A stretch of 12,915 nucleotides of DNA from Actinomycetes bacterium (GTDB lineage: Bacteria; Actinomycetota; Acidimicrobiia; Acidimicrobiales; RAAP-2), in NCBI GenBank assembly GCA_021799915.1, contig JAJYZN010000066.1, forward strand, positions 1-12,915. The letters are read 5' to 3'. Under the pieces are notes generated by a model. It worked only from the letters and a program-made list of their open reading frames with translations. It was not told where the DNA came from and searched no databases. Below are positions 1 through 6,839 of the stretch, one piece after another. Position 1 is the first letter of the stretch, and every line of letters starts with the position of its first letter. A program made the translations under genes and the position numbers.

Positions 1-249
1 CAGGGACACGACGTTGGCTCCCCGCTCCTCGATCCAGTCCCGACCCGTGATCCCGAGGTCGAACATCCCGTCGGCCACGTAGACCGGGATCTCCTGTGGG
101 CGCAGGATCCTGACTTCACTGATCCGATCGTCAGCGATCGTGCCTCGGTACTCGACGTCCGAAGAGCGCGAAAGCGTGAGGTCCGCGGCTGCGAACAGGT
201 CGAGGGTGGCCCGTTCCAACGAGCCCTTCGGCAGGACGAGGCGAAGCAT
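1..249 (-). CDS. hisG: ATP phosphoribosyltransferase, N-terminal part (cut by window edge)
   Basis: HisG catalyses the first step of histidine biosynthesis, joining ATP and PRPP to give phosphoribosyl-ATP. Only the first 83 codons are inside the window; the gene continues past the left edge. The translation starts MLRLVLPKGSLE, the usual HisG opening with its 'LPKGSL' phosphate-binding segment. It continues through a region near residues 60-76 reading YVADGMFDLGITGRDW, which matches the family's 'G..DLGITG.D' motif. The start is ATG at 249-247, with a purine-rich GAGG immediately before it. It follows ribH by 25 bases on the same strand, so it is probably cotranscribed with the riboflavin genes. 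In many actinobacteria hisE sits just before hisG; here it does not. Identity is secure from the motifs; regulation is not visible. Confidence 0.93.
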   Translation of the reverse strand, partial: MLRLVLPKGSLERATLDLFAAADLTLSRSSDVEYRGTIADDRISEVRILRPQEIPVYVADGMFDLGITGRDWIEERGANVVSL

Positions 250-274
250 CCTCAGATCATCCCAGACACCTGGC

Positions 275-820
275 TCAGGCCGGCAAACCTGGAGCGCGCA
301 GGGCCGCGAGCAGGCTGTGCATCTCGATCGCGGTGCATGCCGCCTCCCGGCCTTTGTTGGATGTCCCCGGCTCCGAGCGCCTGAATGCCTGCTCCACCGT
401 ATCGGTGGTGAGGACGCCGAACACCACCGGGATCCCCCAATCGAGCTGGACCCGCTGTAGCCCAGCAGCGCACTCACCGGCGACAAAATCGTAGTGCCCG
501 GTCTCTCCGCGGATCACCGCACCGATGCAGACCACGGCATCGACGGCGCCGGACGAAGCGAAGGAGCGGGCCGCCAGCGGCAGCTCGAAAGCTCCGGGCA
601 CCCAGGCCACCCGCACGTCGTCGCGATCGACCCGGCACGCGTCGAGCCCTTCGAGCACACCTTGCAACAGGCGCGAAGTGATCTTGCCGTTGAACTTGGC
701 ACAGGCCACTCCGACGCGGACGCCGGACCCCTCGGCACCGCCCTCCAAGACAGCGCCCACCATCCCATCCAACTCGCTGATCAGGTCTTTCGGAAGGGCA
801 GTGTCGTCAGAGGACGTCAT
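275..820 (-). CDS. ribH: 6,7-dimethyl-8-ribityllumazine synthase (lumazine synthase)
   Basis: RibH condenses 5-amino-6-ribitylaminouracil with 3,4-dihydroxy-2-butanone 4-phosphate to form the lumazine precursor of riboflavin, normally as a 60-mer or pentamer in the cytosol. The 181-residue product has the family landmarks: AKFN near residues 41-44 (ring-stacking Phe43), PGAFELP at 75-81, and [15 protein letters not shown] at 100-114 with the catalytic His109. NKGREAA at 155-161 matches the conserved 'N.G.EAA' segment. A 34-residue N-terminal stretch precedes the first beta strand, longer than in most homologues; Met20 is an alternative start. The chosen ATG (820-818) overlaps the end of ribBA by 14 bases, with GAGGG upstream. 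This suggests translational coupling within the operon ribD-ribBA-ribH. Confidence 0.95.
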   Translation of the reverse strand: MTSSDDTALPKDLISELDGMVGAVLEGGAEGSGVRVGVACAKFNGKITSRLLQGVLEGLDACRVDRDDVRVAWVPGAFELPLAARSFASSGAVDAVVCIGAVIRGETGHYDFVAGECAAGLQRVQLDWGIPVVFGVLTTDTVEQAFRRSEPGTSNKGREAACTAIEMHSLLAALRAPGLPA

Positions 821-2027
821 CGAGGCCCTCGAGGATGTGGCCCATGCGCTCGCGCTTGGTGCGCAGGTACTCGATGTTCTCGGGGTTCGGCGATGGTTCC
901 AGCGCGACCCGTTCGACGATGTCGAGCCCGAACCCTTCCAGACCTCCGTACTTCATCGGGTTGTTGGTCATGAGCCTCATGGTGGTCACTCCCAGGTCCA
1001 CGAGCATCTGTGCACCGATGCCGTACTCGCGGCTGTCGACCGGGAGCCCCTGCGCCAAGTTGGCGTCCACCGTGTCGTGCCCGCGTTCTTGCAGTTGGTA
1101 GGCGCGGATCTTGTGCCCGAGACCGATGCCGCGACCCTCGTGCCCTCGGAGATAGACGACGACCCCCGTACCTTCCTGCTCGATTCGCTCGACCGCTGCT
1201 CGGAGCTGCGGACCGCAGTCGCAGCGCAGCGATCCGAAAACGTCACCGGTCAGGCATTCGGAGTGGACCCGCACCAGCACGTCGCTTCGCCCCGCCACCT
1301 CACCCATGACGAGCGCGAGGTGCTGCTCGCCGTCAAGCACGGATTCGTACACGTACGCGGTGAAAGCCCCCGTCGCGGTGGGGATCCTGGCCTCGGAGAC
1401 CCGGCGGACCAGCTTTTCGTTCCTGCGCCGGTAGCGGATGAGGTCGGCGATCGAGATGAGCGGCAATTCGTGGCGCCGGGCAAACCTCTCGAGCTCGGGC
1501 AGCCGGGCCATCGCCGATTTGTCCTCGGTGACGATCTCACACAGAACCCCTGCCGGCGCCATTCCCGCCGCCCGGGCCAGGTCGACGGTGGCTTCGGTGT
1601 GGCCGGCTCGCTTGAGAACTCCCCCAGGCCGGTACCGCAACGGAAAGATATGGCCCGGGCGGTTCAAGTCGGTCGGACGAGTGGCCGGATCGATGAGCGC
1701 GGCGATGGTGGCCGAACGATCGGCAGCCGAGATGCCGGTGGAGGTACCTGAACGGGCATCCACGCTGACGGTGAACGCCGTCCGTTGGGCTTCGGTGTTG
1801 GCGCTCACCATGAGGGGAAGATCGAGGTGATCGGCCCGCTCGGGCATGAGAGGGACGCAGATCACCCCCGACGTGTGTGCCAGGAAGAACGCGATCTTCT
1901 CGGGGGTCGCCGCTTCGGCTGCCATGACCAGATCGCCCTCGTTCTCGCGGTCCTCGTCGTCGACGACGACGACCATCCCCCCGCGCCCGATGGCCTCGAT
2001 TGCCTCTTCGATCGGGGAGAAACCCAT
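807..2027 (-). CDS. ribBA: Bifunctional 3,4-dihydroxy-2-butanone 4-phosphate synthase / GTP cyclohydrolase II
   Basis: RibBA supplies both branches of riboflavin synthesis: the N-terminal domain converts ribulose 5-phosphate to dihydroxybutanone phosphate, and the C-terminal domain opens GTP. In the 406-residue product, residues 1-200 are the RibB domain. [10 protein letters not shown] at 23-32 is the acidic metal/substrate loop, TSGVIC is at 52-57, GHIFPLR at 125-131 and GHTEA at 142-146. Residues 205-400 are the RibA domain. Zinc-ligand cysteines Cys258, Cys269 and Cys271 show the usual 11-then-2 spacing; GHEGRGIGL is at 295-303, and [10 protein letters not shown] and TNNPMK follow. Both active sites look intact. 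The ATG (2027-2025) shares one base with the ribD stop, so the two genes are tightly coupled. No riboflavin synthase gene lies between them. Confidence 0.97.
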   Translation of the reverse strand: MGFSPIEEAIEAIGRGGMVVVVDDEDRENEGDLVMAAEAATPEKIAFFLAHTSGVICVPLMPERADHLDLPLMVSANTEAQRTAFTVSVDARSGTSTGISAADRSATIAALIDPATRPTDLNRPGHIFPLRYRPGGVLKRAGHTEATVDLARAAGMAPAGVLCEIVTEDKSAMARLPELERFARRHELPLISIADLIRYRRRNEKLVRRVSEARIPTATGAFTAYVYESVLDGEQHLALVMGEVAGRSDVLVRVHSECLTGDVFGSLRCDCGPQLRAAVERIEQEGTGVVVYLRGHEGRGIGLGHKIRAYQLQERGHDTVDANLAQGLPVDSREYGIGAQMLVDLGVTTMRLMTNNPMKYGGLEGFGLDIVERVALEPSPNPENIEYLRTKRERMGHILEGLDDVL

Positions 2028-3013
2028 CAGGCGGCCAGCTCGAGACGTAGGTCGTCGCCAAGGCGATCGACCGCGACGAGCTTTCCTCGCCAGAACCTGT
2101 CAATCGTCGGCGCGCCCGGTCCGGTCATCATGGGGTGCGCATCGTCACCGCCGGCGAGCGCCGGGGCGAGATAGATGACGTAACGATCGACCATGCCTTG
2201 GACATGGAAATCATGGGCAACCCGCGGTCCACCTTCGACAAGTACCTGCAGCACACCCCGCCGGCCCAGCTCGTCGAGCACCGCCCCAAGATCACCCGAC
2301 AGCTCCAACGCCGGCCTGACCCGAGCGCCGTCCGGCGCTCGCCCGAGGACGACTCGAAGGGGTTGGCGCGCCGGCGGCGGATCGAGCCGCGCCGTCAGCT
2401 CGGGGTCGTCGGCGCGCACCGTTCCCGCCCCGACGAGCACCGCGTCCGACCTCGCCCGGAGCCGGTGGGCATCCAACCGGGCGTCGGGGCCGGTGATCCA
2501 ACGGCTCGAGCCGTCGGGAGCGGCCGTCCGTCCGTCACAGGTCGCCGCCAACTTCAGCACCACCCACGGGCGTCCGGTCCGGCGATGCTTGAGGTACGGC
2601 GCGAGCTGCTCCTCGATCTGCGCTCCGCACTCTCCCACCGAGACCTCCACGCCGGACTCGGCGAGGCGTGCGGCACCCCGACCGCTCACTTGGGGATCCG
2701 GGTCGAGAACCCCGATCGCGACCCTCGCCACGCCCGCATCGATGATGGCGTCCGCACATGCCGGGGTGCGGCCTTGGTGGGCGCAGGGTTCCAGGGTCGT
2801 GTAGAGCGTCGCGCCCCGTGCTCGGGGGCCGGCACTCTCGAGCGCCGCCGCTTCGGCGTGAGGTCCCCCAGGCGGCGCCGTCGCCCCCTCGTAGACCTCT
2901 CCTTGCTCGGTGACCACCAACGCGCCGACCCAAGGGTTGGGAGCGGTGGACCCACGCACCAGGTCGGCGAGCTCCATCGCCCGGGTCATCAGCGCCCTGT
3001 CGGATCGCTCCAC
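2027..3013 (-). CDS. ribD: Bifunctional diaminohydroxyphosphoribosylaminopyrimidine deaminase / 5-amino-6-(5-phosphoribosylamino)uracil reductase
   Basis: RibD carries out the second and third steps from GTP in riboflavin synthesis: zinc-dependent deamination of the pyrimidine, then NADPH reduction of the ribose. The deaminase domain (about 1-145) has GGPHAE at 49-54 (zinc ligand His52, proton shuttle Glu54) and [14 protein letters not shown] at 73-86 (zinc ligands Cys77 and Cys86). The reductase domain (about 148-328) has [12 protein letters not shown] at 151-162, the segment around [11 protein letters not shown] at 194-204, and LVEGGP at 258-263. At 328 residues it is shorter than the usual 350-370. 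The shortfall appears to lie between about residues 225 and 250, where homologues have extra strands. The start is GTG at 3013-3011, chosen because AGAGGAGG lies five bases upstream. It is the first gene of the rib operon. Confidence 0.93.
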   Translation of the reverse strand: MERSDRALMTRAMELADLVRGSTAPNPWVGALVVTEQGEVYEGATAPPGGPHAEAAALESAGPRARGATLYTTLEPCAHQGRTPACADAIIDAGVARVAIGVLDPDPQVSGRGAARLAESGVEVSVGECGAQIEEQLAPYLKHRRTGRPWVVLKLAATCDGRTAAPDGSSRWITGPDARLDAHRLRARSDAVLVGAGTVRADDPELTARLDPPPARQPLRVVLGRAPDGARVRPALELSGDLGAVLDELGRRGVLQVLVEGGPRVAHDFHVQGMVDRYVIYLAPALAGGDDAHPMMTGPGAPTIDRFWRGKLVAVDRLGDDLRLELAA

Positions 3014-3034
3014 CGCATCCTCCTCTCTCCACCA

Positions 3035-3063
3035 ATACTAGAACATGTTTCATTTTTTGTCGA
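3035..3063 (-). promoter_or_regulatory. Sigma70-type promoter of the rib operon with a palindrome in the spacer
   Basis: Reading the minus strand, TCGACA (3063-3058) and TAGTAT (3040-3035) are separated by exactly 17 bases, each close to the sigma70 consensus. The predicted start point near 3028 gives a short leader of about 15 bases carrying the ribD ribosome binding site. The spacer holds an 8-bp perfect palindrome, AACATGTT (3042-3049), well placed to be a repressor operator. The segment is strikingly AT-rich for this genome. Promoter function and the operator role are inferred from sequence alone. Confidence 0.65.
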
Positions 3064-3096
3064 GCCACTGTCCCTTGCGCCGCCCGGCCGGTGACC

Positions 3097-3831
3097 TCAG
3101 CCGCCGCTCGGCTCGGGCGCCGCCAGCACGCGACCCCCTGCACCCGCAGCCCGACGGATGGTCTCGACGGCACGGCGGGGTTGCTCGTTCCCGAAGACGG
3201 CCGAGCCGGCGACCAGGACGTTGGCACCGGCGGCGGCGACGGCGGCGGCCGTGTGCTCGTCGATGCCGCCGTCGACCTCGAGGTCCACCTGATCAGAACG
3301 GCCGCTGGCGTCGAGGCTCCGGCGCACTCGGGCCACCTTGTCCAGCACCTCGCTGATGAGCTCCTGGCCTCCGAACCCGGGGTGAACGGTCATGCAGAGC
3401 ACCAGGTCAACTTGGTGGAGGTGCGGCTCGAGGGCGGCGAAAGGCGTCTCGGGATTGGCGGCCAAACCGGCCCGCAGGCCCAACCGGTGCATCTCGTCGA
3501 CCAGCTCGTCGGTCCGGCCGACCTCGACGTGGACGGTGCACCCGTCGGCACCCGAGGCCGCGAATGCCTCCAGGAACGAGCCTGGGTCAGTCATCATGAG
3601 GTGGCAGTCGAAGTACAAAGGGGTGTGCCGGCGAAGGGATGCCACGACCGGTGGTCCGATCGTCAAGTTGGGAACGAAGTGCCCGTCCATGACGTCGACG
3701 TGGAGCCAGTCGGCGACCGAAGCCACCTCGCCGACGGCTGCCGCCAGGTTGCCGAAGTCTGCGGACAGCACGGAAGGCGCCACCTTTACAGCACGAGGCG
3801 TCGGGACTGCTTCGGCGAGGTGTCGACCCAC
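3097..3831 (-). CDS. rpe: Ribulose-phosphate 3-epimerase
   Basis: Rpe interconverts ribulose 5-phosphate and xylulose 5-phosphate in the pentose phosphate pathway, and ribulose 5-phosphate is also the substrate of RibBA next door. The 244-residue product is a TIM barrel with the family signatures. APSVLSADF is at 18-26, and HVDVMDGHFVPN at 44-55 supplies metal ligand His44 and catalytic Asp46. CHLMM at 76-80 supplies ligand His77, VHPGFGGQ is at 149-156, and VDGGI at 186-190 supplies Asp187. The tail after about residue 228 is longer than usual. The start is uncertain. GTG at 3831-3829 directly abuts GGGAGG, too close for a ribosome binding site, but TAAGCT ends six bases upstream, which fits a leaderless start. 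GTG at codon 17 would give a conventional length of 228 residues. Confidence 0.94.
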   Translation of the reverse strand: MGRHLAEAVPTPRAVKVAPSVLSADFGNLAAAVGEVASVADWLHVDVMDGHFVPNLTIGPPVVASLRRHTPLYFDCHLMMTDPGSFLEAFAASGADGCTVHVEVGRTDELVDEMHRLGLRAGLAANPETPFAALEPHLHQVDLVLCMTVHPGFGGQELISEVLDKVARVRRSLDASGRSDQVDLEVDGGIDEHTAAAVAAAGANVLVAGSAVFGNEQPRRAVETIRRAAGAGGRVLAAPEPSGG

Positions 3832-3843
3832 CCTCCCAGCTTA
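3832..3843 (-). promoter_or_regulatory. Candidate leaderless-type -10 element of rpe
   Basis: On the minus strand TAAGCT (3843-3838) is followed by six bases and then the GTG at 3831. This is the arrangement expected if transcription begins on the first base of the start codon. No convincing -35 hexamer was found. The alternative is that GGGAGG (3837-3832) is a ribosome binding site for a start further inside the gene. Confidence 0.35.
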
Positions 3844-3944
3844 CGGCCGTTCGACCTTGCCGCCGCGCTGGGCCAACGAGCATTGTCACCCTCCTTGTTC
3901 TGCCACAGGACACCGGCACGCTGCTGGCACGTCCCCGGATCGGG

Positions 3945-3956
3945 TACGTTCAGGCC
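3945..3956 (+). promoter_or_regulatory. Candidate leaderless-type -10 element of the small four-cysteine gene
   Basis: TACGTT (3945-3950) is followed by the six bases CAGGCC and then the ATG at 3957. No Shine-Dalgarno sequence lies in front of that ATG. This spacing fits transcription starting at the A of the ATG, common in actinobacteria. No clear -35 element was seen. Confidence 0.4.
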
Positions 3957-4205
3957 ATGTCCGACTACGTCATCCCTGAACCAGAGCCCAAAGAGGTCGA
4001 CGAGAAGCTCTCGATCGAACTACGGCACCTGGTGGAGAACGCTGTGCTGCGAGGCCATCCGTCGGGAGAGGAGCGATGCGACAACTGTCGCTACTACCTC
4101 GAGCCGTACAACGACCTCTCGTACTGCTGGCACCCCAAGCTCCGGATCCTCGTCGGCGCACAGTGGTGGTGCCAGTGGTGGGAGGAGATCCCCGAGGAGA
4201 GCTGA
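3957..4205 (+). CDS. Small four-cysteine protein resembling a high-potential iron-sulfur protein (HiPIP-like)
   Basis: No characterised gene is recognised with certainty. The 82-residue product is acidic, has no signal peptide or membrane segment, and keeps its four cysteines in the last half: Cys41, Cys44, Cys57 and Cys72. CDNCRYYLEP, YCWHP and VGAQWWCQWW are the notable segments. The pattern CxxC, 12 residues, C, 14 residues, C, with aromatic residues after the CxxC and around the last cysteine, resembles HiPIP proteins, which hold one 4Fe-4S cluster and carry single electrons. Known HiPIPs are mostly exported proteins of proteobacteria, so a cytosolic actinobacterial version would be unusual. 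A structural zinc site is the main alternative. It is divergent from rpe and convergent with the GH4 gene, so its neighbours do not reveal a partner. Coding character is supported by the cysteine motif and a plausible leaderless promoter. Confidence 0.8.
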   Translation: MSDYVIPEPEPKEVDEKLSIELRHLVENAVLRGHPSGEERCDNCRYYLEPYNDLSYCWHPKLRILVGAQWWCQWWEEIPEES

Positions 4206-4235
4206 GCGCACCGAGCGCGTGCGACCGGCGGGATC

Positions 4236-5513
4236 TCAGGAGCCCGTGGCGAACCGGGGCAGGAATTGCCGATTGGCCTGCAGGAGGTCGTCGGCCAGCT
4301 CCGCAGCCACCGGGTACTGGCCCACCAGGGGGTTCGCCACCAGCGCCTTCACGACGGCGTCCCGGCTACCGCTCGCCGCGGCTTCGACGGCAAGGCGCTC
4401 GTAGGCCTTCACGTGCTCGACCAGGCCGAGCATCTCGGGAGGCAGCGGACGTTGGGGCAGAGGGTGCGCACCTTCGGCATCGACCACTGCCCGCACCTCG
4501 ACAACGGCATCGTCGGGCAGGCCGGGAATGGCACCGTCGTTGCGGACGTCGACCACCTGGACATCGCCGGTGCCAGCGTGGAGCGATGCCATCAAGCGGA
4601 CAGCCGACTCCGAGTAGTACGCACCGCCCCGCCAGGCCAGCGCTTCGGGCTTTGAATCGAGTGCGGGGTCCCTGTACTGGCCGAGCAGCTCGGTTTCGAG
4701 GTCTGCGACGACCGCTGCTCGCGGTCGGTACCCGTCGGCCAACTGGGAGCGCAGCTCGGCGTCCCGTCCGTAGTAGTAGTGAAGGTAGTACGAAGGCAGT
4801 GCTCCGAGGAGCTCGATCAGTGAGATCGGCACACCGCTCTCGAGCTCGAGTTCCGGCCCGAACCTCGCAATCAGCTCTGGCAAGCGGTCGAGTCCGTCCA
4901 CCGTCGCGGAGCGCACCCAAGTCAGATGGTTGAGCCCGACGTGCTCGAGGTCGATCGCGTCGGGGTCGATGCCACCCAGATAATGGCCGACCCTTCGCTG
5001 CACCCAACGCGCCACGTTGCACAGCCCGACAGCTCGATGTCCGGCGTCTGACAGCGCCTGGGTCACGATCCCTACCGGGTTGGTGAAATCCACGAGCCAC
5101 GCCCCCCGAGCTGCTCGCGACGCGGTGAGCTCGGCAAGCTCGAGGACGAGCGGCACCGTCCGCAGTGCTTTGGCCAGACCACCGGGCCCGGTCGTCTCCT
5201 GGCCGAAGCATCCGTGTCCCAGCGGCAACGTCTCGTCCGAAAGGCGGGCCGACTGCCCGCCTACCCGGAGCTGGACGACCACGAAATCTGCTCCTTCGAT
5301 CGCGGCATTTGGGTCTGCAGTGGTGAGCAGGCGGCCTTCCCATCCCCTGCGGCGCAGGATCCGCTCGGACACGCCACCGACCGCCTCCAGCCGGTCGCGG
5401 TCAGGATCCAAGAGGACCAGCTCGTCGACTTTCAGTCGATCCTGATGATCGCAGAGACCGTCGACGAGCTCGGGGGTATAGGTGCTCCCGCCGCCGACCA
5501 CGGCCACCTTCAC
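4236..5513 (-). CDS. Glycoside hydrolase family 4 enzyme, probable 6-phospho-beta-glucosidase
   Basis: GH4 enzymes split phosphorylated glycosides by an unusual NAD+- and Mn2+-dependent oxidation-elimination mechanism in the cytosol. The 425-residue product begins MKVAVVGGGSTYTPEL, the family's dinucleotide-binding start. Next comes RVGGQSARLSDE at 83-94 and GQETTGPGG at 104-112. VDFTNPVG is at 141-148. GLCN at 163-166 supplies metal ligand Cys165, and GLNHL at 193-197 supplies metal ligand His196. GGAYYSES at 296-303 supplies the probable catalytic tyrosine. These fit the phospho-beta-glucosidase branch (LicH/CelF-like) better than the alpha-glucosidase branch. The start is GTG at 5513-5511, since the family normally begins exactly here; GTG at 5519 is possible. 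The reading frame stays open upstream to 5801, but that part runs antisense to the kinase gene and has no family similarity. It is divergent from the kinase gene. The exact substrate is not readable from sequence. Confidence 0.9.
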   Translation of the reverse strand: MKVAVVGGGSTYTPELVDGLCDHQDRLKVDELVLLDPDRDRLEAVGGVSERILRRRGWEGRLLTTADPNAAIEGADFVVVQLRVGGQSARLSDETLPLGHGCFGQETTGPGGLAKALRTVPLVLELAELTASRAARGAWLVDFTNPVGIVTQALSDAGHRAVGLCNVARWVQRRVGHYLGGIDPDAIDLEHVGLNHLTWVRSATVDGLDRLPELIARFGPELELESGVPISLIELLGALPSYYLHYYYGRDAELRSQLADGYRPRAAVVADLETELLGQYRDPALDSKPEALAWRGGAYYSESAVRLMASLHAGTGDVQVVDVRNDGAIPGLPDDAVVEVRAVVDAEGAHPLPQRPLPPEMLGLVEHVKAYERLAVEAAASGSRDAVVKALVANPLVGQYPVAAELADDLLQANRQFLPRFATGS

Positions 5514-5577
5514 CCCCACGACAACACCCCAAGGAGAGCGCCGCCGTCGGCTATCAGGGAAGCCACCACCTTCAACG

Positions 5578-5591
5578 TAACATCTCCGCGC
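5578..5591 (+). promoter_or_regulatory. Candidate -10 element of the sugar kinase gene
   Basis: TAACAT (5578-5583) lies eight bases before the GTG at 5592, and no Shine-Dalgarno sequence is present between them. The layout fits a leaderless or nearly leaderless transcript. The 78-base divergent gap must also hold the promoter of the GH4 gene on the other strand, which could not be identified with confidence. Confidence 0.35.
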
Positions 5592-6770
5592 GTGGAGATC
5601 ACGAGCCCAGCACCCCTGCTCCTGGCGGTCGACGGCGGAGCCAGCAAGACCGACGTGGCCCTGGTCGCAGCGGACGGCTCGTTGGTGGGCCGTGCTCGCG
5701 GGTCGGCCTCGAACCACCAGACGATCGGTCTGGACGCCGCCATGGACCACCTCGACGCCGCGATCCGAGAAGCCGTGGCCGGCGCAGCAACCGTCCTCCA
5801 CTCGGCTGATCAGCCGAGCGCGACCCGTGCCGCGTCGGGGGATGGCCGGCCGCTCTTCGCCCTCGGCACGTTCTGCCTGGCCGGCCTTGACCTGGAAGTG
5901 GACGAAGCCAGGTTGCAGAACGCGATCGCTGCTCGGGGATGGGCTTCCGAGCAGCTTCTGTTCAACGACACGTTCGCAGTCCTTCGCTCCGGCGCCAGTT
6001 CGGGATGGGGCATCGGGGTCGTCTGCGGCACCGGGCTCAACTGCGTCGGCCTTGGGCCCTCGGGGGAGACGGTGCGCTTTCCGGCTCTCGGCGAGCTGTC
6101 AGGAGACTTCGCTCCGGGCGGTATCTGGCTCGGGATACGCGGGCTGGGGATCGCTCTTCGAGCCCGCGACGGACGGGGCTGTGCGACGTTGCTGCGAGAG
6201 CGCGTCGCTGCACACTTTGGCCGCCATAGCCCCGAAGCGGTCCTCGAGGCCGTGTACACCGGTGAGCTCCCGCTCGGGAAGCTGGCCGAACTGGCAGAGG
6301 TCGTCGTGGCCGCCGCCGCTGACGCCGATGCACCTTCGAACGAGGCGCTGGACCTGCTCGTGAACGAAGTGGTTGCCATGGTCGCCGCGACCGCCGGACG
6401 CTTCGGCAGGGACACGAGCGAGGACAGTCGCAGAAGACCGGACAACGACAGGCCGCCTCCACACTTGGGCGATGCTGAGCTCTCGGGCGATGCTGAGCTC
6501 TTGGGCGATGCTGAGCTCTTGGGCGATGCTGAGCTCTTGGGCGATGCTGAGCTCTTGGGCGACACCGAGGTAGAGGTCGTCGTCGGCGGAGGCATGTTTG
6601 ACAGCTCGCTCTTCAGTGATCGAGTGCTGGGTGGCATCCGAGCTTGCCTGCCGCGCGCCGTGCTCCGGCGGATCGCGGGACCCCCGGTGGTCGGTGCCGC
6701 GCTCCTCGGGCTCGATCATCTCGGCGCGAGCCTGGCCGCACAGGAGCGCTTGCGCGCCGCGCTTCGCTGA
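5592..6770 (+). CDS. BadF/BadG/BcrA/BcrD-family kinase, probable N-acetylglucosamine or related sugar kinase
   Basis: This family shares the actin-like ATPase fold; members of this size phosphorylate GlcNAc, glucosamine or MurNAc. The 392-residue product has LAVDGGASKTDVAL at 11-24 (phosphate 1 loop) and NDTFAVL at 125-131 with the probable catalytic Asp126. VVCGTGLNCVG at 143-153 is the phosphate 2 loop, ELSGDFAPGGIWLG lies at 168-181, and VVGGGMF at 330-336 is the adenosine-site motif. Between residues about 272 and 327, directly before that last motif, homologues are usually continuous. This protein instead has a charged, proline-rich linker followed by five tandem copies of the hexapeptide (L/S)GDAEL. 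The start is GTG at 5592, since the frame further upstream is antisense to the GH4 gene and does not resemble the family. Pairing with the GH4 gene suggests that it phosphorylates a sugar or glycoside, but the substrate is unknown. Confidence 0.87.
   Translation: MEITSPAPLLLAVDGGASKTDVALVAADGSLVGRARGSASNHQTIGLDAAMDHLDAAIREAVAGAATVLHSADQPSATRAASGDGRPLFALGTFCLAGLDLEVDEARLQNAIAARGWASEQLLFNDTFAVLRSGASSGWGIGVVCGTGLNCVGLGPSGETVRFPALGELSGDFAPGGIWLGIRGLGIALRARDGRGCATLLRERVAAHFGRHSPEAVLEAVYTGELPLGKLAELAEVVVAAAADADAPSNEALDLLVNEVVAMVAATAGRFGRDTSEDSRRRPDNDRPPPHLGDAELSGDAELLGDAELLGDAELLGDAELLGDTEVEVVVGGGMFDSSLFSDRVLGGIRACLPRAVLRRIAGPPVVGAALLGLDHLGASLAAQERLRAALR
6465..6572 (+). repeat. Tandem array of 18-bp units inside the kinase gene (five copies plus a degenerate sixth)
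   Basis: Five contiguous units of TTGGGCGATGCTGAGCTC start at 6465, 6483, 6501, 6519 and 6537. Copies 1, 3, 4 and 5 are identical; copy 2 differs at one base (TC instead of TT). A sixth unit from 6555 matches only over its first half. Each unit encodes LGDAEL (SGDAEL in copy 2), so gain or loss of copies keeps the frame. Near-identity at the DNA level points to recent expansion by slippage or recombination. Confidence 0.95.
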
Positions 6771-6801
6771 CGGGCACGTCCCCCACCATCGATCTCCTGC
6801 C

Positions 6802-6821
6802 TCGCACTTGCGCCAGTGCGA
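6802..6821. terminator. Hairpin between convergent kinase and MMPL genes
   Basis: A 7-bp perfect stem, TCGCACT (6802-6808) with AGTGCGA (6815-6821), encloses a six-base loop. It lies in the 69-base gap between the stop codons of two convergent genes, where a bidirectional terminator is expected. There is no T-tract on either side, so termination efficiency is uncertain. Confidence 0.5.
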
Positions 6822-6839
6822 CGGGCCTCGTGGCAGCGC

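Noticed and set aside
525..1751. Long plus-strand open frame (408 codons) opposite ribH/ribBA
   Set aside because: It runs antisense to two genes with complete family motifs, has no recognisable domain and reflects high-GC codon bias on the other strand.
3041..3050. LexA (SOS) box in the rib promoter
   Set aside because: The half-sites GAAC and GTTT are separated by two bases rather than four, so it does not match the actinobacterial SOS box.
4206..4235. Terminator between the HiPIP-like gene and the GH4 gene
   Set aside because: Only a 5-bp stem (CGCAC 4207-4211 with GTGCG 4219-4223) with no T-tract was found, too weak to call.
3091..4404. Plus-strand open frame spanning rpe, the HiPIP-like gene and the GH4 end
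   Set aside because: It crosses several well-supported genes in other frames and shows no family similarity.
5514..5801. Upstream extension of the GH4 reading frame
   Set aside because: The extra 96 residues overlap the start of the divergent kinase gene and precede the family's normal first residues.
6465..6572. CRISPR array
   Set aside because: The repeats are directly contiguous with no spacers and are in frame within a coding sequence.
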